Positions 30,133 to 39,141 of a stretch of 64,000 bases of DNA are shown in pieces. The stretch covers positions 3,410,001-3,474,000 of the forward strand of contig OZ244956.1 in assembly GCA_965222505.1 (NCBI GenBank). Direction: 5' to 3'. Origin of the DNA: G965222505 sp965222505. Its GTDB lineage: Bacteria; Bacteroidota; Rhodothermia; Rhodothermales; DATKEJ01. The position numbers were made by a program, and so were the translations under genes. The notes below the pieces were generated by a model, which saw only the letters and a program-made list of their open reading frames with translations, did no database searches and was not told the DNA's origin. The first letter of the stretch is position 1; every line of letters starts with the position of its first letter.

Positions 30133-31119
30133 ATGACCAATAGCGTTGCATTCATCACCGGCGGCACCGGCTTCATCGGAAGCCACCTCGCTGAGGCCCT
30201 GCTCTCCCAGGGTTACAGGGTGCGGTGTTTGGTACGGAACAACCTGAAGTGGCTCGATGGGTTGGATGTGGTCCCGGTGCAGGGGGATTTACAGGATCTA
30301 GCAGCATTGCGCGAGGGAAGTAAAGACGCGGATGTCATCTACCATGTAGCCGGAGTCACGCGGGCGAAAACGTGGGATACGTTTGAAGCGGGCAACATCA
30401 AGGCCACGTTGAACGTGCTGGAAGCCGCCGCCGAAACGGCCCCGAACGTGAGGCGCGTACTCATTACCAGTAGCCTGGCCGCTGTGGGGCCTTATTCCGG
30501 TGGAATGGCTACAGAGGAGACGCCGCTTAACCCCATTAGCCGATACGGGCGGAGCAAGGCAGAAATGGAGGAAGCCGTTGTGCCCTGGCACGACCGGCTC
30601 CCGATCACGGTGGTGCGCCCGCCCGCTGTATATGGCCCGCGCGAAGCCGATATTTACACCTTCTTTCGCACCGTCAGCCGGGGGGTTTGTCCGGTGGTGG
30701 GCGATGCCCAGACGCCGGACCTGAGTCTGGTGCATGTGCAGGATTTGGTGGACGGGATGATCCAGGCAGCCAATGCCGAAACAAGCATCGGGCAGACGTA
30801 TTTCATCGGGAGTGAACGGCCCTACAGTTGGGCGGAAATCAAGGCCGCTACCTGTGCCGCGTTAGGGCGGAAGGCGATGACGATTCCTGTGCCTCCGGCA
30901 TTGCTGGGTGTCGTGGGGGCCGTGGCTGAATTTGGTGGGCGCTTGATGGATCAGTATCCGCCGCTAACCCGAGAGAAGGCGCGGGAAATTCGCTACACCT
31001 GCAAGATGTGCAGCAGCGAGAAGGCCCAGTCTGAAGTAGGCTATACGCCCCGCATAGGACTCGAAGACGGCATTCGGGAAACCATTGCCTGGTATCGCAC
31101 CCACGGCTGGCTAAAATAA
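30133..31119 (+). CDS. NAD-dependent epimerase/dehydratase (extended SDR)
   Basis: This predicted nucleotide-sugar or lipid-intermediate oxidoreductase/epimerase has 328 residues. The Rossmann motif GGTGFIGSHL lies at about 9-18, followed by DVIYHVAGVT and the active-site set: Ser in TSSLAAVG and YGRSK (Tyr-x-x-x-Lys). RPPAVYGPRE is typical of extended SDRs. The C-terminal half (VPVPPALLGVVGAVAEFGGRLM, RYTCKMCSSEKAQSEVGY) resembles 3-beta-hydroxysteroid dehydrogenase/isomerase-like members. Substrate is not identifiable. Confidence 0.85.
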   Translation: MTNSVAFITGGTGFIGSHLAEALLSQGYRVRCLVRNNLKWLDGLDVVPVQGDLQDLAALREGSKDADVIYHVAGVTRAKTWDTFEAGNIKATLNVLEAAAETAPNVRRVLITSSLAAVGPYSGGMATEETPLNPISRYGRSKAEMEEAVVPWHDRLPITVVRPPAVYGPREADIYTFFRTVSRGVCPVVGDAQTPDLSLVHVQDLVDGMIQAANAETSIGQTYFIGSERPYSWAEIKAATCAALGRKAMTIPVPPALLGVVGAVAEFGGRLMDQYPPLTREKAREIRYTCKMCSSEKAQSEVGYTPRIGLEDGIRETIAWYRTHGWLK

Positions 31120-31128
31120 CGAGGCCAT

Positions 31129-31650
31129 ATGGTGACCATCGAACCCATCGCATTGCATCACGCCCCAGAATTGCAACCGCTGGCCTCACACCCCGAGGTG
31201 ACAGCCACCACGCTGCTGCCCGAACCATACCCCCCCAATGGGGCCGAGGAATGGGTCCGGCACATCCTCTGTCAGGCGCATCCCCCGGCCGCACGCCCCT
31301 TCCTGATTCGTGCCGACGGCACAGCCGTGGGCGGATGCGGGTTCAAAGACGTAAGCAAAACCGCGGGTGAGGCCGAGTACGGCTACTGGATCGGGCGTCC
31401 GTATTGGGGCCGGGGATATGCCACCGCCGCTGGTCGGTTGGCGCTCGCCATTGCCTTTGAACAATGGAACTTACAGTATGTATTTGCCCAACCCCTGTCA
31501 TGGAACAAGGCCTCATGCCGGGTGCTGGATAAGCTCGGGTTCGAACGGACGGGCCTGCGTCCCAATCCGTTTCCGAAGTGGAAACCCACCGATCAGGTCG
31601 CCTACTATGAGATAAGCCGGGAACGGTGGCTGCTTCTGCGGGAAGGATAA
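31129..31650 (+). CDS. RimJ/RimL-type GNAT acetyltransferase
   Basis: This 173-residue acetyltransferase of the RimJ/RimL type modifies protein N-termini or small amines. EAEYGYWIGRPYWGRGYATAA contains the acetyl-CoA loop (R-G-Y-A-T), and PLSWNKASCRVLDKLGFERTG is the typical N-x-x-S-x-x-x-L-x-x-x-G-F ending. It starts 9 bp after the epimerase stop and is probably co-transcribed with it. Substrate is unknown. Confidence 0.87.
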   Translation: MVTIEPIALHHAPELQPLASHPEVTATTLLPEPYPPNGAEEWVRHILCQAHPPAARPFLIRADGTAVGGCGFKDVSKTAGEAEYGYWIGRPYWGRGYATAAGRLALAIAFEQWNLQYVFAQPLSWNKASCRVLDKLGFERTGLRPNPFPKWKPTDQVAYYEISRERWLLLREG

Positions 31651-31669
31651 ATGCACGGGCAAGTGTGCT

Positions 31670-31776
31670 CGAAATGGGGTGGCCACGTCGCCGTAACCGG
31701 CTCCGTGCCATGATACTGAGGAGGTGGTGCAACCATGCCTTCATGTCACGGCGAGGGCCGTGGCCGTCCCATTTCG
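31670..31776. repeat. Dispersed palindrome, GTCACGGCGAGG / GTGGCCGTCCCATT family
   Basis: The left arm CGAAATGGGGTGGCCACGTC (31670-31689, followed by GCCGT) and the right arm ACGGCGAGGGCCGTGGCCGT...CCCATTTCG (31748-31776) are inverted copies separated by about 54 bp. The same arms occur at 36961-37075. The unit resembles the widespread GTCATTGCGAGG...GACGTGGCAATC repeat of other bacteria (recalled, not searched). It lies between two convergent genes. Confidence 0.7.
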
Positions 31777-31801
31777 TACGAGAATGCCAGGGAAGGATTG
31801 A

Positions 31802-33775
31802 TCACTCCCCATACGTCAGGCCGTGGCCGAAGGGGAAGACCGGGTTTTCCGAATCATAGGGCAGGTCTTCTTTCTGGTTTTCGACCGCATCCATCGAAGA
31901 CGGCAACTCCACGGGGAGCTTGCCCTGCGGCGCATACTTGCCGAAGACCAGATCAAGGATCACGGCATCCTGTGCCCCAAAGTTCGCGAGCATTCCGACA
32001 CTTGCCTGCGCGATTTTCGGGACGACGGCCGGCCGATCCAAATAGATGTCCACAATGGTGGGTATTGTGTTGATAATGTTCAGGATGCGGGTGCGTTCTG
32101 GCTCCTTGAAATCCAGATCGCCCTGGTGAAAGAACCCCTCGAAAAAGCCGTCGCGGGGCTGGTATGGCGTACTGAGCCGAAGGATCGCTACGTCGGCATC
32201 GGCTACGCTGTCCACGACGGTCCCGTACCGGCCCGCTACTTCTGGATCTATGTTTTCGATGTAGAGGCGGGGTTTCCCTTGGAGGGGCAACATGGGGCCG
32301 GTGGCCGTGGTGTCATTTTTCAGCAGGACTACGGATTTACGCTGTGCCTCAAGCCCCGCATCCATAAAATCCGCCCGGCCGACGATCTCGTGTACGCGGC
32401 CTGCATCCACATAGGGGTTGTCGAACAGGCCCAGCGTGAACTTGTCGCGCAGGAGGCGACGCACTGATTGGTCAATACGGGCTTCGCTTATCTGTCTGCT
32501 TTGGACCAACTCGACCACAAGTCTCGGCAAGGCTTCGCCCCCGAACTGGTCGATGCCGGCATCCAGGGCCTTTTTGACGCGTTCCAGTGGGGTTGCATTT
32601 TCCATTCCCCAACCGGTTGCGCCGATGAGCGTGAAGCCCAGAAAACCTTTGTCGGTCAGGAGGCTCCAGTCGGTACAAATCACGCCATCGAAGCCGTACC
32701 GTTCGCGCAGCATCCCCGTAATAATTTCCTGGTTGAAGGCAAACCCGACTTCTTCACTGGTTTGCCCTACCGGGATGCTGTAGTAAGGCATGATCTGGGC
32801 CGTGTGGGCCGGGAAAGCACCTTTTTCAAACGGGATCAGGTGATAGTCGAAGTTGTTGCCGGGATACACCTGGTCTTTGCCGTGGGCAAAGTGTGCGTCT
32901 TCCCCGTCTTTCTGTGGTCCTCCACCTGAGAAGTGCTTCGTCATGGTCGCTACGCTCTGCGGGCCCAGCGTATCGCCCTGGAAGCCTTTGATGTAAGCGT
33001 ACGTCATCCGCGCCGAGAGGTCGGCATCTTCCCCGAAGGTGCCATTTACCCGTGCCCAGCGGGGTTCGGTGGCGAGGTCCGCCATGGGGTGCAGGGCCAG
33101 CCGGAAGCCCATCGCCAGATATTCTTGCCGGGCGATGTCTCCGAACCGGGCCACCAGGGCGGAGTCGCCGGTGGCAGCCAACCCCAGGTGTTCCGGCCAT
33201 TTGGAGAAGGCTCCGGAGATCATGGCCGCCGCCGGGTTGTTGGTGAAGGCGTGCCGGGGATCGGAGGCTATGGTGATGGGGATACCGAGCCGTGTGCCCT
33301 CGGCCAGTTTTTGCATGGTGTTGTGCCATTTGACGTGGGCCTCCGGGGTGGACATGAACGTCACGTTGAAATGCGTCATGTGCCGGTTGACCACCATCTC
33401 AGAGTTCGTTGGACTAAAAAACGAGAAGGGGTTGAACGTTGTTGGTCGTTCCACCAGATCCCCTTCTTCGCTGGTAGCAATCATCGTGATAAACATTTGT
33501 CCGGCCTTTTCTTCAAGCGTCATCTGCCCGAGTAAATTCTCAACCCGCGCCTCTGTGGGTACGCGATGGTCTTCATACGGATCAAGCTCACCGTTTTTGT
33601 TCAGATCGCGGAAGGATGCGCCATCGACCGTCAAGACCGGCGCTGCATCCATCACCTTCGCCAGGTTGCGGGACGAGGTGATGCCGAAATAGGTATACCC
33701 CAGGATCAAGAGCAGCAGGACCAAGCCGACCAGTATGAGGAGCAGGTTGCGAAGGAATCGGAGGAAGCGTTTCAT
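31802..33775 (-). CDS. Glycoside hydrolase family 3 protein (beta-glucosidase type)
   Basis: This predicted exo-acting beta-glycosidase has 657 residues. A single N-terminal membrane helix (about 8-28, LLLILVGLVLLLLILGYTYFG) anchors it. The (beta/alpha)8 domain carries DLNKNGELDPYEDHRVP, MTLEEKAGQM, TKHFSGGGPQKDGEDAHF and the nucleophile Asp369 in GVICTDWS. The second alpha/beta domain ends with PFGHGLTYGE. The sequence is complete. The substrate (cellobiose, xylo- or other glucans) is not evident. A heptamer repeat lies 44 bp upstream. Confidence 0.93.
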   Translation of the reverse strand: MKRFLRFLRNLLLILVGLVLLLLILGYTYFGITSSRNLAKVMDAAPVLTVDGASFRDLNKNGELDPYEDHRVPTEARVENLLGQMTLEEKAGQMFITMIATSEEGDLVERPTTFNPFSFFSPTNSEMVVNRHMTHFNVTFMSTPEAHVKWHNTMQKLAEGTRLGIPITIASDPRHAFTNNPAAAMISGAFSKWPEHLGLAATGDSALVARFGDIARQEYLAMGFRLALHPMADLATEPRWARVNGTFGEDADLSARMTYAYIKGFQGDTLGPQSVATMTKHFSGGGPQKDGEDAHFAHGKDQVYPGNNFDYHLIPFEKGAFPAHTAQIMPYYSIPVGQTSEEVGFAFNQEIITGMLRERYGFDGVICTDWSLLTDKGFLGFTLIGATGWGMENATPLERVKKALDAGIDQFGGEALPRLVVELVQSRQISEARIDQSVRRLLRDKFTLGLFDNPYVDAGRVHEIVGRADFMDAGLEAQRKSVVLLKNDTTATGPMLPLQGKPRLYIENIDPEVAGRYGTVVDSVADADVAILRLSTPYQPRDGFFEGFFHQGDLDFKEPERTRILNIINTIPTIVDIYLDRPAVVPKIAQASVGMLANFGAQDAVILDLVFGKYAPQGKLPVELPSSMDAVENQKEDLPYDSENPVFPFGHGLTYGE

Positions 33776-33819
33776 GTATGTTTATGTTGAGCCATGTCTA
33801 TAATGGCATGCAGGGAAAG

Positions 33820-33900
33820 TATTGCATAATGCGTAAGGGAAACCGTGAGGTTCACGACGTAAGTCGCTTCGGCATGGACAATGTCCGTTATGCAATGCGT
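33820..33900. repeat. Heptamer-type inverted repeat with GTAAGTCGC core
   Basis: The left arm GTATTGCATAATGCGTAA (33820-33837) pairs with TTATGCAATGCG (33888-33899). The loop includes CGTAAGTCGCTTCGGC, similar to the core in other elements. The right edge touches the stop codon of the ABC permease; the left edge is 44 bp upstream of the GH3 start. Confidence 0.7.
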
Positions 33901-35021
33901 CACGCTGTCTTTCGATAGCGGGTCACGGCGAGGCTCAGGGCAGTAGCGGCAAACAGCGCCATAGCCCCCAGCGGGTAGCCGATTTCAGATAAGGTGGTAC
34001 CTTTCATCAGGACGCCGCGCACGATCACGACAAAATGTTTGATCGGGTTGAATTCGGCCAGCGTTTGTGCCCAGCCGGGCATCGACTGCGTGGGGGTGAA
34101 AATGCCGCCCAAAAAGAGGAAGGTCACCATCACAAAGAACGTCAAAAACTGGGCTTGCTGCTGCGTGGTGGCAACGGTAGAAACCAACAGGCCGAGGCCG
34201 AGGGCGGCCAGCAGGTAGACGGCCACGGCTAAATATACGATCAACACATTGCCCATAAATGGAATGCCGAACCCGAACCGGATAATCGCCAATCCAAGGG
34301 TCAATTCAATCAAACCCAATACCCAGAACGGGATCAACTTGCCGAGGATAAACTGCCATTTGGTGATCGGCGTTACATTCAACTGCTCCAGCGTGCCGAT
34401 CTCTCTCTCCCGTGCGATGTTTTGGGACGTGAGCAACACGCCGACGAGTGTTAAGAGGGCCGCCAACAACCCGAAGGCCATATAGCCCAGATACTGTCCT
34501 TCGGGATTATAAAGTTTGCGGGTACGAATGGTCACGCCTGGCCGACCGGCAGGTCCCGAGGGCATACCCGCCAGACGTACCCCCTCGGTTCGGGCAAAGG
34601 TGTTGATGATCTGACTGGCATACGACTGGACCACGCCTGCCGCAGCGCCGTCTTCGGCATTGAGGACCAGTTGGATCGTGGGGGAGGTGCCGCGCCGCAA
34701 GTCGCGTTCAAAGCCTTCCGGGATGCGGAGGATCGCGTTGGCCGTGCGGGTGAGCAGGGCTTCATCGGCCACATCGCCCGAGACGGTCCGCACCACCACA
34801 TCAAACCGGCCCGTGGCTGTGAAGGCATCGACGAGGGTGTGGGCCGCCGGGGTTCGGTCGGCATCGACGAGAACGAGGTCCGTGTGTTTGACCTCGAACG
34901 TCATGGCCTGGGCCAGGATGAGGAGTTGAATAAACGGCGGCACAAAGATCAGGAAGATCATGCGCTTGTCGCGCAGGACCTGCAACACCTCTTTCTGTAT
35001 GATAAAGCCAACGGTATTCAT
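33900..35021 (-). CDS. ABC-2 type transporter permease (YbhR/YhhJ-like)
   Basis: This 373-residue inner-membrane half-transporter follows the ABC-2 plan: an N-terminal helix (about 20-40), a large periplasmic domain (about 45-170) and five membrane helices from about 180 to the C-terminus. The segment REREIGTLEQLNVTPITKWQFILGK is the hallmark coupling region. It pairs with the permease directly upstream and with the two ATPases, and forms the exporter of the TetR-TolC-HlyD-ATPase-permease operon. Substrate is unknown; related systems export drugs, cations or lipophilic compounds. Confidence 0.92.
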   Translation of the reverse strand: MNTVGFIIQKEVLQVLRDKRMIFLIFVPPFIQLLILAQAMTFEVKHTDLVLVDADRTPAAHTLVDAFTATGRFDVVVRTVSGDVADEALLTRTANAILRIPEGFERDLRRGTSPTIQLVLNAEDGAAAGVVQSYASQIINTFARTEGVRLAGMPSGPAGRPGVTIRTRKLYNPEGQYLGYMAFGLLAALLTLVGVLLTSQNIAREREIGTLEQLNVTPITKWQFILGKLIPFWVLGLIELTLGLAIIRFGFGIPFMGNVLIVYLAVAVYLLAALGLGLLVSTVATTQQQAQFLTFFVMVTFLFLGGIFTPTQSMPGWAQTLAEFNPIKHFVVIVRGVLMKGTTLSEIGYPLGAMALFAATALSLAVTRYRKTA

Positions 35022-35056
35022 TTATGTGCGGAGTGATTTCATCTCGTCAGGGTTTA

Positions 35057-36154
35057 TTAATGTTCGATGCGGTCGGGGAAGTTGCGGGCGCTGAGGGCCA
35101 GCAGTACGGCAGCCATGCCGCCGAGAATCAGGAGTTCTTGCCAGAGGATGGACAGGCCGACCCCCTTGAGCATGATGCCCCTAACGATGATGATGAACCA
35201 GGTGGCCGGAACAATGTTGGTAAACGGCTGCAACCACACGGGCATGCTCGAAATCGGGAAGATGAAGCCGGACAGGGCAAGCGTGGGCAGCAATAAGCCC
35301 AACAAGGCCCCGATCATGGCGGTCCGTTGATCCGGGGCTTTGGTCGAGATCAACACCCCGAGGGCCAGCGCTACCAGTACGTAGAGCAGGGAACAAAACA
35401 GCAGCAGCAGCAGGCTCCCATTGATGGGCACCTGAAAGACCAACTCCGCTACGATGAGTGTTGTGACGGCGTTGATGAAGGCCAGCATCAGGTACGGGGC
35501 TACCTTGCCGACCACAATCTGAAGCGGCCGAAGCGGTGAAACAAGCAACAGTTCCAGCGTTCCGGTTTCCTTTTCCTTGGCGATAGAAATTGCCGTCATT
35601 AGTGCCGAAACCAACGTCAGGACAAAGGCCAACAAGCCGGGCACAAACAGGTTTTGACTTTCGAGCGTCGGGTTGAAACGCATCCGTGTGGAGGTGCGAA
35701 TGAGGACGTGGCCCCCCGCTGTTTCCGCTTGCCAGCCCTGAATGACGGCAGAGATATACGCCTCAATGGTTTGGGCAAAGTTGGCGTTGGTGCCATCGGT
35801 CAGGATGAGGACATCAGCGGTGCCTCTTGCAAACTGAAGGGCAAAGTCTTCGGGCAACAGCAGCACGGCATCCGCATCGCCCCGGCGCAAAAGGGCCTCC
35901 ACCCCTGCGGTTGCCGTTTGAATGGCAACAGGTTGGAGCGAAGGCGTTGCGTGCAGCTTACGGATCAGGTCGGCACTGCGGGAATCCTGTGCACCATCCA
36001 CAATGACAATCCGCACATTTTCAATGTCGGTGCGGATGGCAAAGCCGAAGAGCAACACCATAATCACCGGCAGCATCAGCAGCACCGTCAGCGTCTGCCG
36101 ATCCCGCAGGATGTGGCGGGTTTCCTTAAGCACAAAGCTTCGGAACGTACCCAT
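35057..36154 (-). CDS. ABC-2 type transporter permease (YbhS-like)
   Basis: This 365-residue inner-membrane subunit is the partner of the permease encoded 35 bp downstream. It has the same plan: N-terminal helix (LTVLLMLPVIMVLLFGFAI), an extracytoplasmic domain to about 170 and five more helices. The coupling segment AKEKETGTLELLLVSPLRPLQIVVGK is characteristic. It follows the ATPase gene by 5 bp. The two permeases should form the heterodimeric channel. Confidence 0.92.
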   Translation of the reverse strand: MGTFRSFVLKETRHILRDRQTLTVLLMLPVIMVLLFGFAIRTDIENVRIVIVDGAQDSRSADLIRKLHATPSLQPVAIQTATAGVEALLRRGDADAVLLLPEDFALQFARGTADVLILTDGTNANFAQTIEAYISAVIQGWQAETAGGHVLIRTSTRMRFNPTLESQNLFVPGLLAFVLTLVSALMTAISIAKEKETGTLELLLVSPLRPLQIVVGKVAPYLMLAFINAVTTLIVAELVFQVPINGSLLLLLFCSLLYVLVALALGVLISTKAPDQRTAMIGALLGLLLPTLALSGFIFPISSMPVWLQPFTNIVPATWFIIIVRGIMLKGVGLSILWQELLILGGMAAVLLALSARNFPDRIEH

Positions 36155-36159
36155 AGGTG

Positions 36160-36906
36160 TTATTCTTTGGGACGGGCGAGGCGAACAAATACCTCATCCA
36201 TTGAGGTTACGTTAAACTGTTGAGTAAGGGCAGCAGGAGAGCCGAGGGCGGCAATCTTGCCGTCGACCATGATCGAGACCCGGTCGCAATATTCGGCTTC
36301 GTCCATGTAGTGTGTGGTTACGAAAACCGTGGTGCCCCGTGCGGCGGCTTCATAGATCAATTCCCAGAACTCTCGGCGCGTGGCCGGGTCCACACCACCG
36401 GTCGGTTCATCCAGGAAAACGACGCCGGGTTCATGCAGCAGGGCCACGGAGAAAGCGAGCTTTTGCTTCCAGCCCAGCGGGAGCCGCCCGACGCGTTCAT
36501 CGGACAGGTCTTCAAACCCGAGGCGTTCCAGCATGGCCTGCCGGCGGGCACGAAGCTGTTTGCCTTTCAGGCCGTACACCCCGCCATAAAACCGGACGTT
36601 TTCGGCCACGGTGAGGTCGTCGTACAGGGCAAAACGCTGGCTCATGTAGCCGATGCGGCGCTTGATTTCATCAGGGTCTTCGGCCACGCTGTAGCCTAAC
36701 ACACCGGCATCGCCTTCCGTTGGGGTAAGGAGGCCGGTGAGCATTTTGATGGCCGTTGTTTTGCCTGCCCCGTTGGCCCCAAGAAAGCCGAAGACCTCAC
36801 CGGGTGCAACTGCAAACGAGATCCGGTCCACCGCCGTAAAGGTGCCGAATCGCCGGGTTAAGTCCTCGGCCCAAACGGCGGCATCGGTATGGTTCAGGGC
36901 AGGCAA
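36160..36906 (-). CDS. ABC transporter ATPase, second domain type of YbhF/RbbA
   Basis: This 248-residue nucleotide-binding subunit has Walker A GANGAGKTT (about 39-47), Walker B VVFLDEPTGGVDP and the H-loop TTHYMDEAE. Its signature motif is LPLGWKQKLAFS instead of LSGGQ, as in the C-terminal nucleotide-binding domain of YbhF/RbbA-type double ATPases. The other domain is encoded separately at 37160-38134, so the usual single polypeptide is split into two genes with 253 bp between. The missing LSGGQ suggests an asymmetric pair with one consensus and one degenerate site. Confidence 0.93.
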   Translation of the reverse strand: MPALNHTDAAVWAEDLTRRFGTFTAVDRISFAVAPGEVFGFLGANGAGKTTAIKMLTGLLTPTEGDAGVLGYSVAEDPDEIKRRIGYMSQRFALYDDLTVAENVRFYGGVYGLKGKQLRARRQAMLERLGFEDLSDERVGRLPLGWKQKLAFSVALLHEPGVVFLDEPTGGVDPATRREFWELIYEAAARGTTVFVTTHYMDEAEYCDRVSIMVDGKIAALGSPAALTQQFNVTSMDEVFVRLARPKE

Positions 36907-36960
36907 TTATTCGTTGGTTTTGAGGTTGGACAGCGCTAACGTTTTCCATATGGTCGTGCC

Positions 36961-37075
36961 CGAAATGGGATCGCCACAACCCGGTGTAACCGGGTTTCGC
37001 GATGACACGAGGAAATGGCACAGACCTTCCCACTTGTCACGGCGAGGAATGAAATGACGTGGCCGCCCCATTACG
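36961..37075. repeat. Dispersed palindrome between the two ATPase genes
   Basis: The left arm CGAAATGGGATCGCCAC (36961) and the right arm GTGGCCGCCCCATTACG (to 37075), preceded by GTCACGGCGAGGAATGAAAT, are inverted relatives of the element at 31670. A smaller perfect hairpin CCCGGT-GTA-ACCGGG lies inside. The rest of the 253-bp gap shows no gene. Confidence 0.65.
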
Positions 37076-37159
37076 ACCGGACGCGCTCTGGATGAGAGCG
37101 CTATACCTTGGCTACACCGAAGTTCGTGATCACCTGGAAATAAGAATATGGTAGACATA

Positions 37160-38134
37160 TCAGGTGTTGATTTCTTCCGAGGTTGTCATTTTCGCCATGA
37201 AGACGTCTTCGATCGAGGGGGTGGCTTGTTCAACCCGAGCCTCGGGCCGGCCTTGTTCGGCGAGTTGTTGCCGGAGTGTATGCATCCATGTGGTTTGTTG
37301 GGCAGGGGCGGTTTCACCGGTCACATGAATCCACGCCCCGAAAACTTCGGCACGGGCCACGCCGTCGAGTTGGCGCAGGGCCGTGAGCAACTTGATCCGT
37401 GGGCCCGGCGCTTGCACGCGGGCAAGCGGTGCCGTGAAACTGGCAGCTACGGCATCCGGGGTATCCGGTGGGCCGAGCAAAAGACCGTCTTGCATGAGGG
37501 CGATGCGGTCACACCGGGCTGCCTCGTCCATATAAGGGGTGGACACGATGGTCGTAATGCCGCCGGCCTTGAACGCGGCCAGGATGTCCCAGAATTCGGA
37601 ACGGGAGACGGCATCTACGCCGGTCGTGGGTTCGTCCAGCACAAGTACACGGGGCCGGTGAATGAGGGCACAGGAGAGGGCTAGTTTCTGTTTCATGCCG
37701 CCGGAGAGCGCACCGGCCCGGCGGGTGGCGAACGGTTCGATCTGTGCATAGATCGGGGCGATCATGTCGTATTCAGCCGCGATGGTTGTCCCGAATACCG
37801 AGGCAAAAAACTCCAGATTTTCCCGCACGGTGAGGTCCGGGTAAAGGGAGAACCGTCCGGGCATGTAACCGATGCGCTGGCGGATGGTGCGGTAGTCTTG
37901 TACCACATCTAGACCATCCACCGTGGCCGAGCCTTGGTCCGGGGTAATGACCGTTACCAGAATCCGAAACAGGGTGGATTTACCGGCCCCGTCCGGCCCG
38001 ATGACGCCGAACAACTCACCGGGCCTCACATCAAGCGAGATCCCGCCGAGGGCTTCGGTGGTGCCGTACCGCTTGACCAGGTCGCAGACCTGAATCGACG
38101 CGGGGTTTTCGATACGGGTAACCGGGCTGGGCAT
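37160..38134 (-). CDS. ABC transporter ATPase, first domain type of YbhF/RbbA
   Basis: This 324-residue ATPase starts at ATG 38134 (MPSPVTRIENPASIQVCDLVKRYG); the longer frame would run into the HlyD gene. Walker A is GPDGAGKST, the signature LSGGMKQKLALS is consensus-like and Walker B reads VLVLDEPTTGVD. About 90 C-terminal residues after the core form an accessory domain (IKLLTALRQLDGVARAEVFGAWIHV...). It follows the HlyD gene by 4 bp. It supplies the consensus ATP site of the exporter. Confidence 0.93.
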   Translation of the reverse strand: MPSPVTRIENPASIQVCDLVKRYGTTEALGGISLDVRPGELFGVIGPDGAGKSTLFRILVTVITPDQGSATVDGLDVVQDYRTIRQRIGYMPGRFSLYPDLTVRENLEFFASVFGTTIAAEYDMIAPIYAQIEPFATRRAGALSGGMKQKLALSCALIHRPRVLVLDEPTTGVDAVSRSEFWDILAAFKAGGITTIVSTPYMDEAARCDRIALMQDGLLLGPPDTPDAVAASFTAPLARVQAPGPRIKLLTALRQLDGVARAEVFGAWIHVTGETAPAQQTTWMHTLRQQLAEQGRPEARVEQATPSIEDVFMAKMTTSEEINT

Positions 38135-38138
38135 TGTG

Positions 38139-39131
38139 CTACTCTTCGGTTGTATCGGGGAAACGCACCTCGCCGGGCATGCCGATTTTGAGGCGGCCAT
38201 CGACATTGGGGGTACGTACGTCAAAAGCATAGACCAACTCGGCCCGCTCGTCCCGTGTCTGAATGGGCGTCGGGGTAAACTCAGCCTGCGGGGCGATGAA
38301 CGTGATAGTGCCTTGCCGGCTTTCCAGCCCGCCGCTGCCGTCGTCGATCAGGACCTCAACGGTCATGCCAGCTTTGAGGCGGGGCAACTGGTTACCGGTA
38401 GCATAGGCGCGGAGCGTCAACGGATCGAGGTCGGCGATGGTGTAGAGGGGGCTGCCCGTACGCACCACCTCTCCGGCGCGGACAAGGACCGTCAGCACGG
38501 TACCGGCGCGAGGGTTGGTCAGGGTCGCGTCCTCCAGCCGGTCTGCGATTTGCCGGAGTTGGGCATCGAAGGCGGCGATCTGGGCATTCAGGGCATTGGC
38601 CTGTGCGGTGTACACTTGGGCTTGGGCACGGGCCGTTCGGATGCGGGCCTGGGCTTGTTGCACCTGGGCGGTCAGTTGATCGACGGTGCCCTCGCGTTGG
38701 GTGAGTTCTCGGGCGGTCGCCGCCTGGGCTTCGGCGAGGCGACGGGTACGGTCGCGCTCTGTGGTCGCCGTTGCAAGTTGGACGGCCCACGCCTGGGCCT
38801 GGGCATCCGCTTCGGCAATTTGAGCGCGTGCGGCCCGTTCCTGGGCATACAGGGCTTGTTGCTGGGCTTTCAGGTTGCGTTGCTGGGCCAGCAGGTTGTC
38901 CTGTTGGGCAGCAAGCTGCGTGGTATCGACTAACCCTACCACGGCACCTGCATCCAGGTGATCGCCTTCGGTAAGCGTAAAGTCCAGCAAACGGCCATTG
39001 GCCTGGGCGGAGACGGTGATTTCTGTGGCCTCGAAGTTGCCGTAGGCATCGGCCTCCGGGTCATCCCCACATCCTGCCAACACAGCCGACAGGGCAACGA
39101 GGGGGGACAGAAGAAGATGACGTAGGGTCAT
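38139..39131 (-). CDS. HlyD-family membrane fusion lipoprotein (YbhG-like)
   Basis: This periplasmic adaptor of 330 residues links the ABC permeases to the TolC-type channel. It starts at ATG 39131 (MTLRHLLLSPLVALSAVLAGCG) with a lipobox LAGC. The lipoyl half-motifs are SAQANGRLLDFTLTEGDHLDAGAVVG and RAGTVLTVLVRAGEVVRTG. Between them is a long alanine/glutamine-rich coiled coil (about 70-210) of the type that docks onto TolC. The longer frame to 39329 is a shadow over the TolC gene end. It lies 10 bp after TolC. Confidence 0.93.
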   Translation of the reverse strand: MTLRHLLLSPLVALSAVLAGCGDDPEADAYGNFEATEITVSAQANGRLLDFTLTEGDHLDAGAVVGLVDTTQLAAQQDNLLAQQRNLKAQQQALYAQERAARAQIAEADAQAQAWAVQLATATTERDRTRRLAEAQAATARELTQREGTVDQLTAQVQQAQARIRTARAQAQVYTAQANALNAQIAAFDAQLRQIADRLEDATLTNPRAGTVLTVLVRAGEVVRTGSPLYTIADLDPLTLRAYATGNQLPRLKAGMTVEVLIDDGSGGLESRQGTITFIAPQAEFTPTPIQTRDERAELVYAFDVRTPNVDGRLKIGMPGEVRFPDTTEE

Positions 39132-39141
39132 GACGGGCAGA

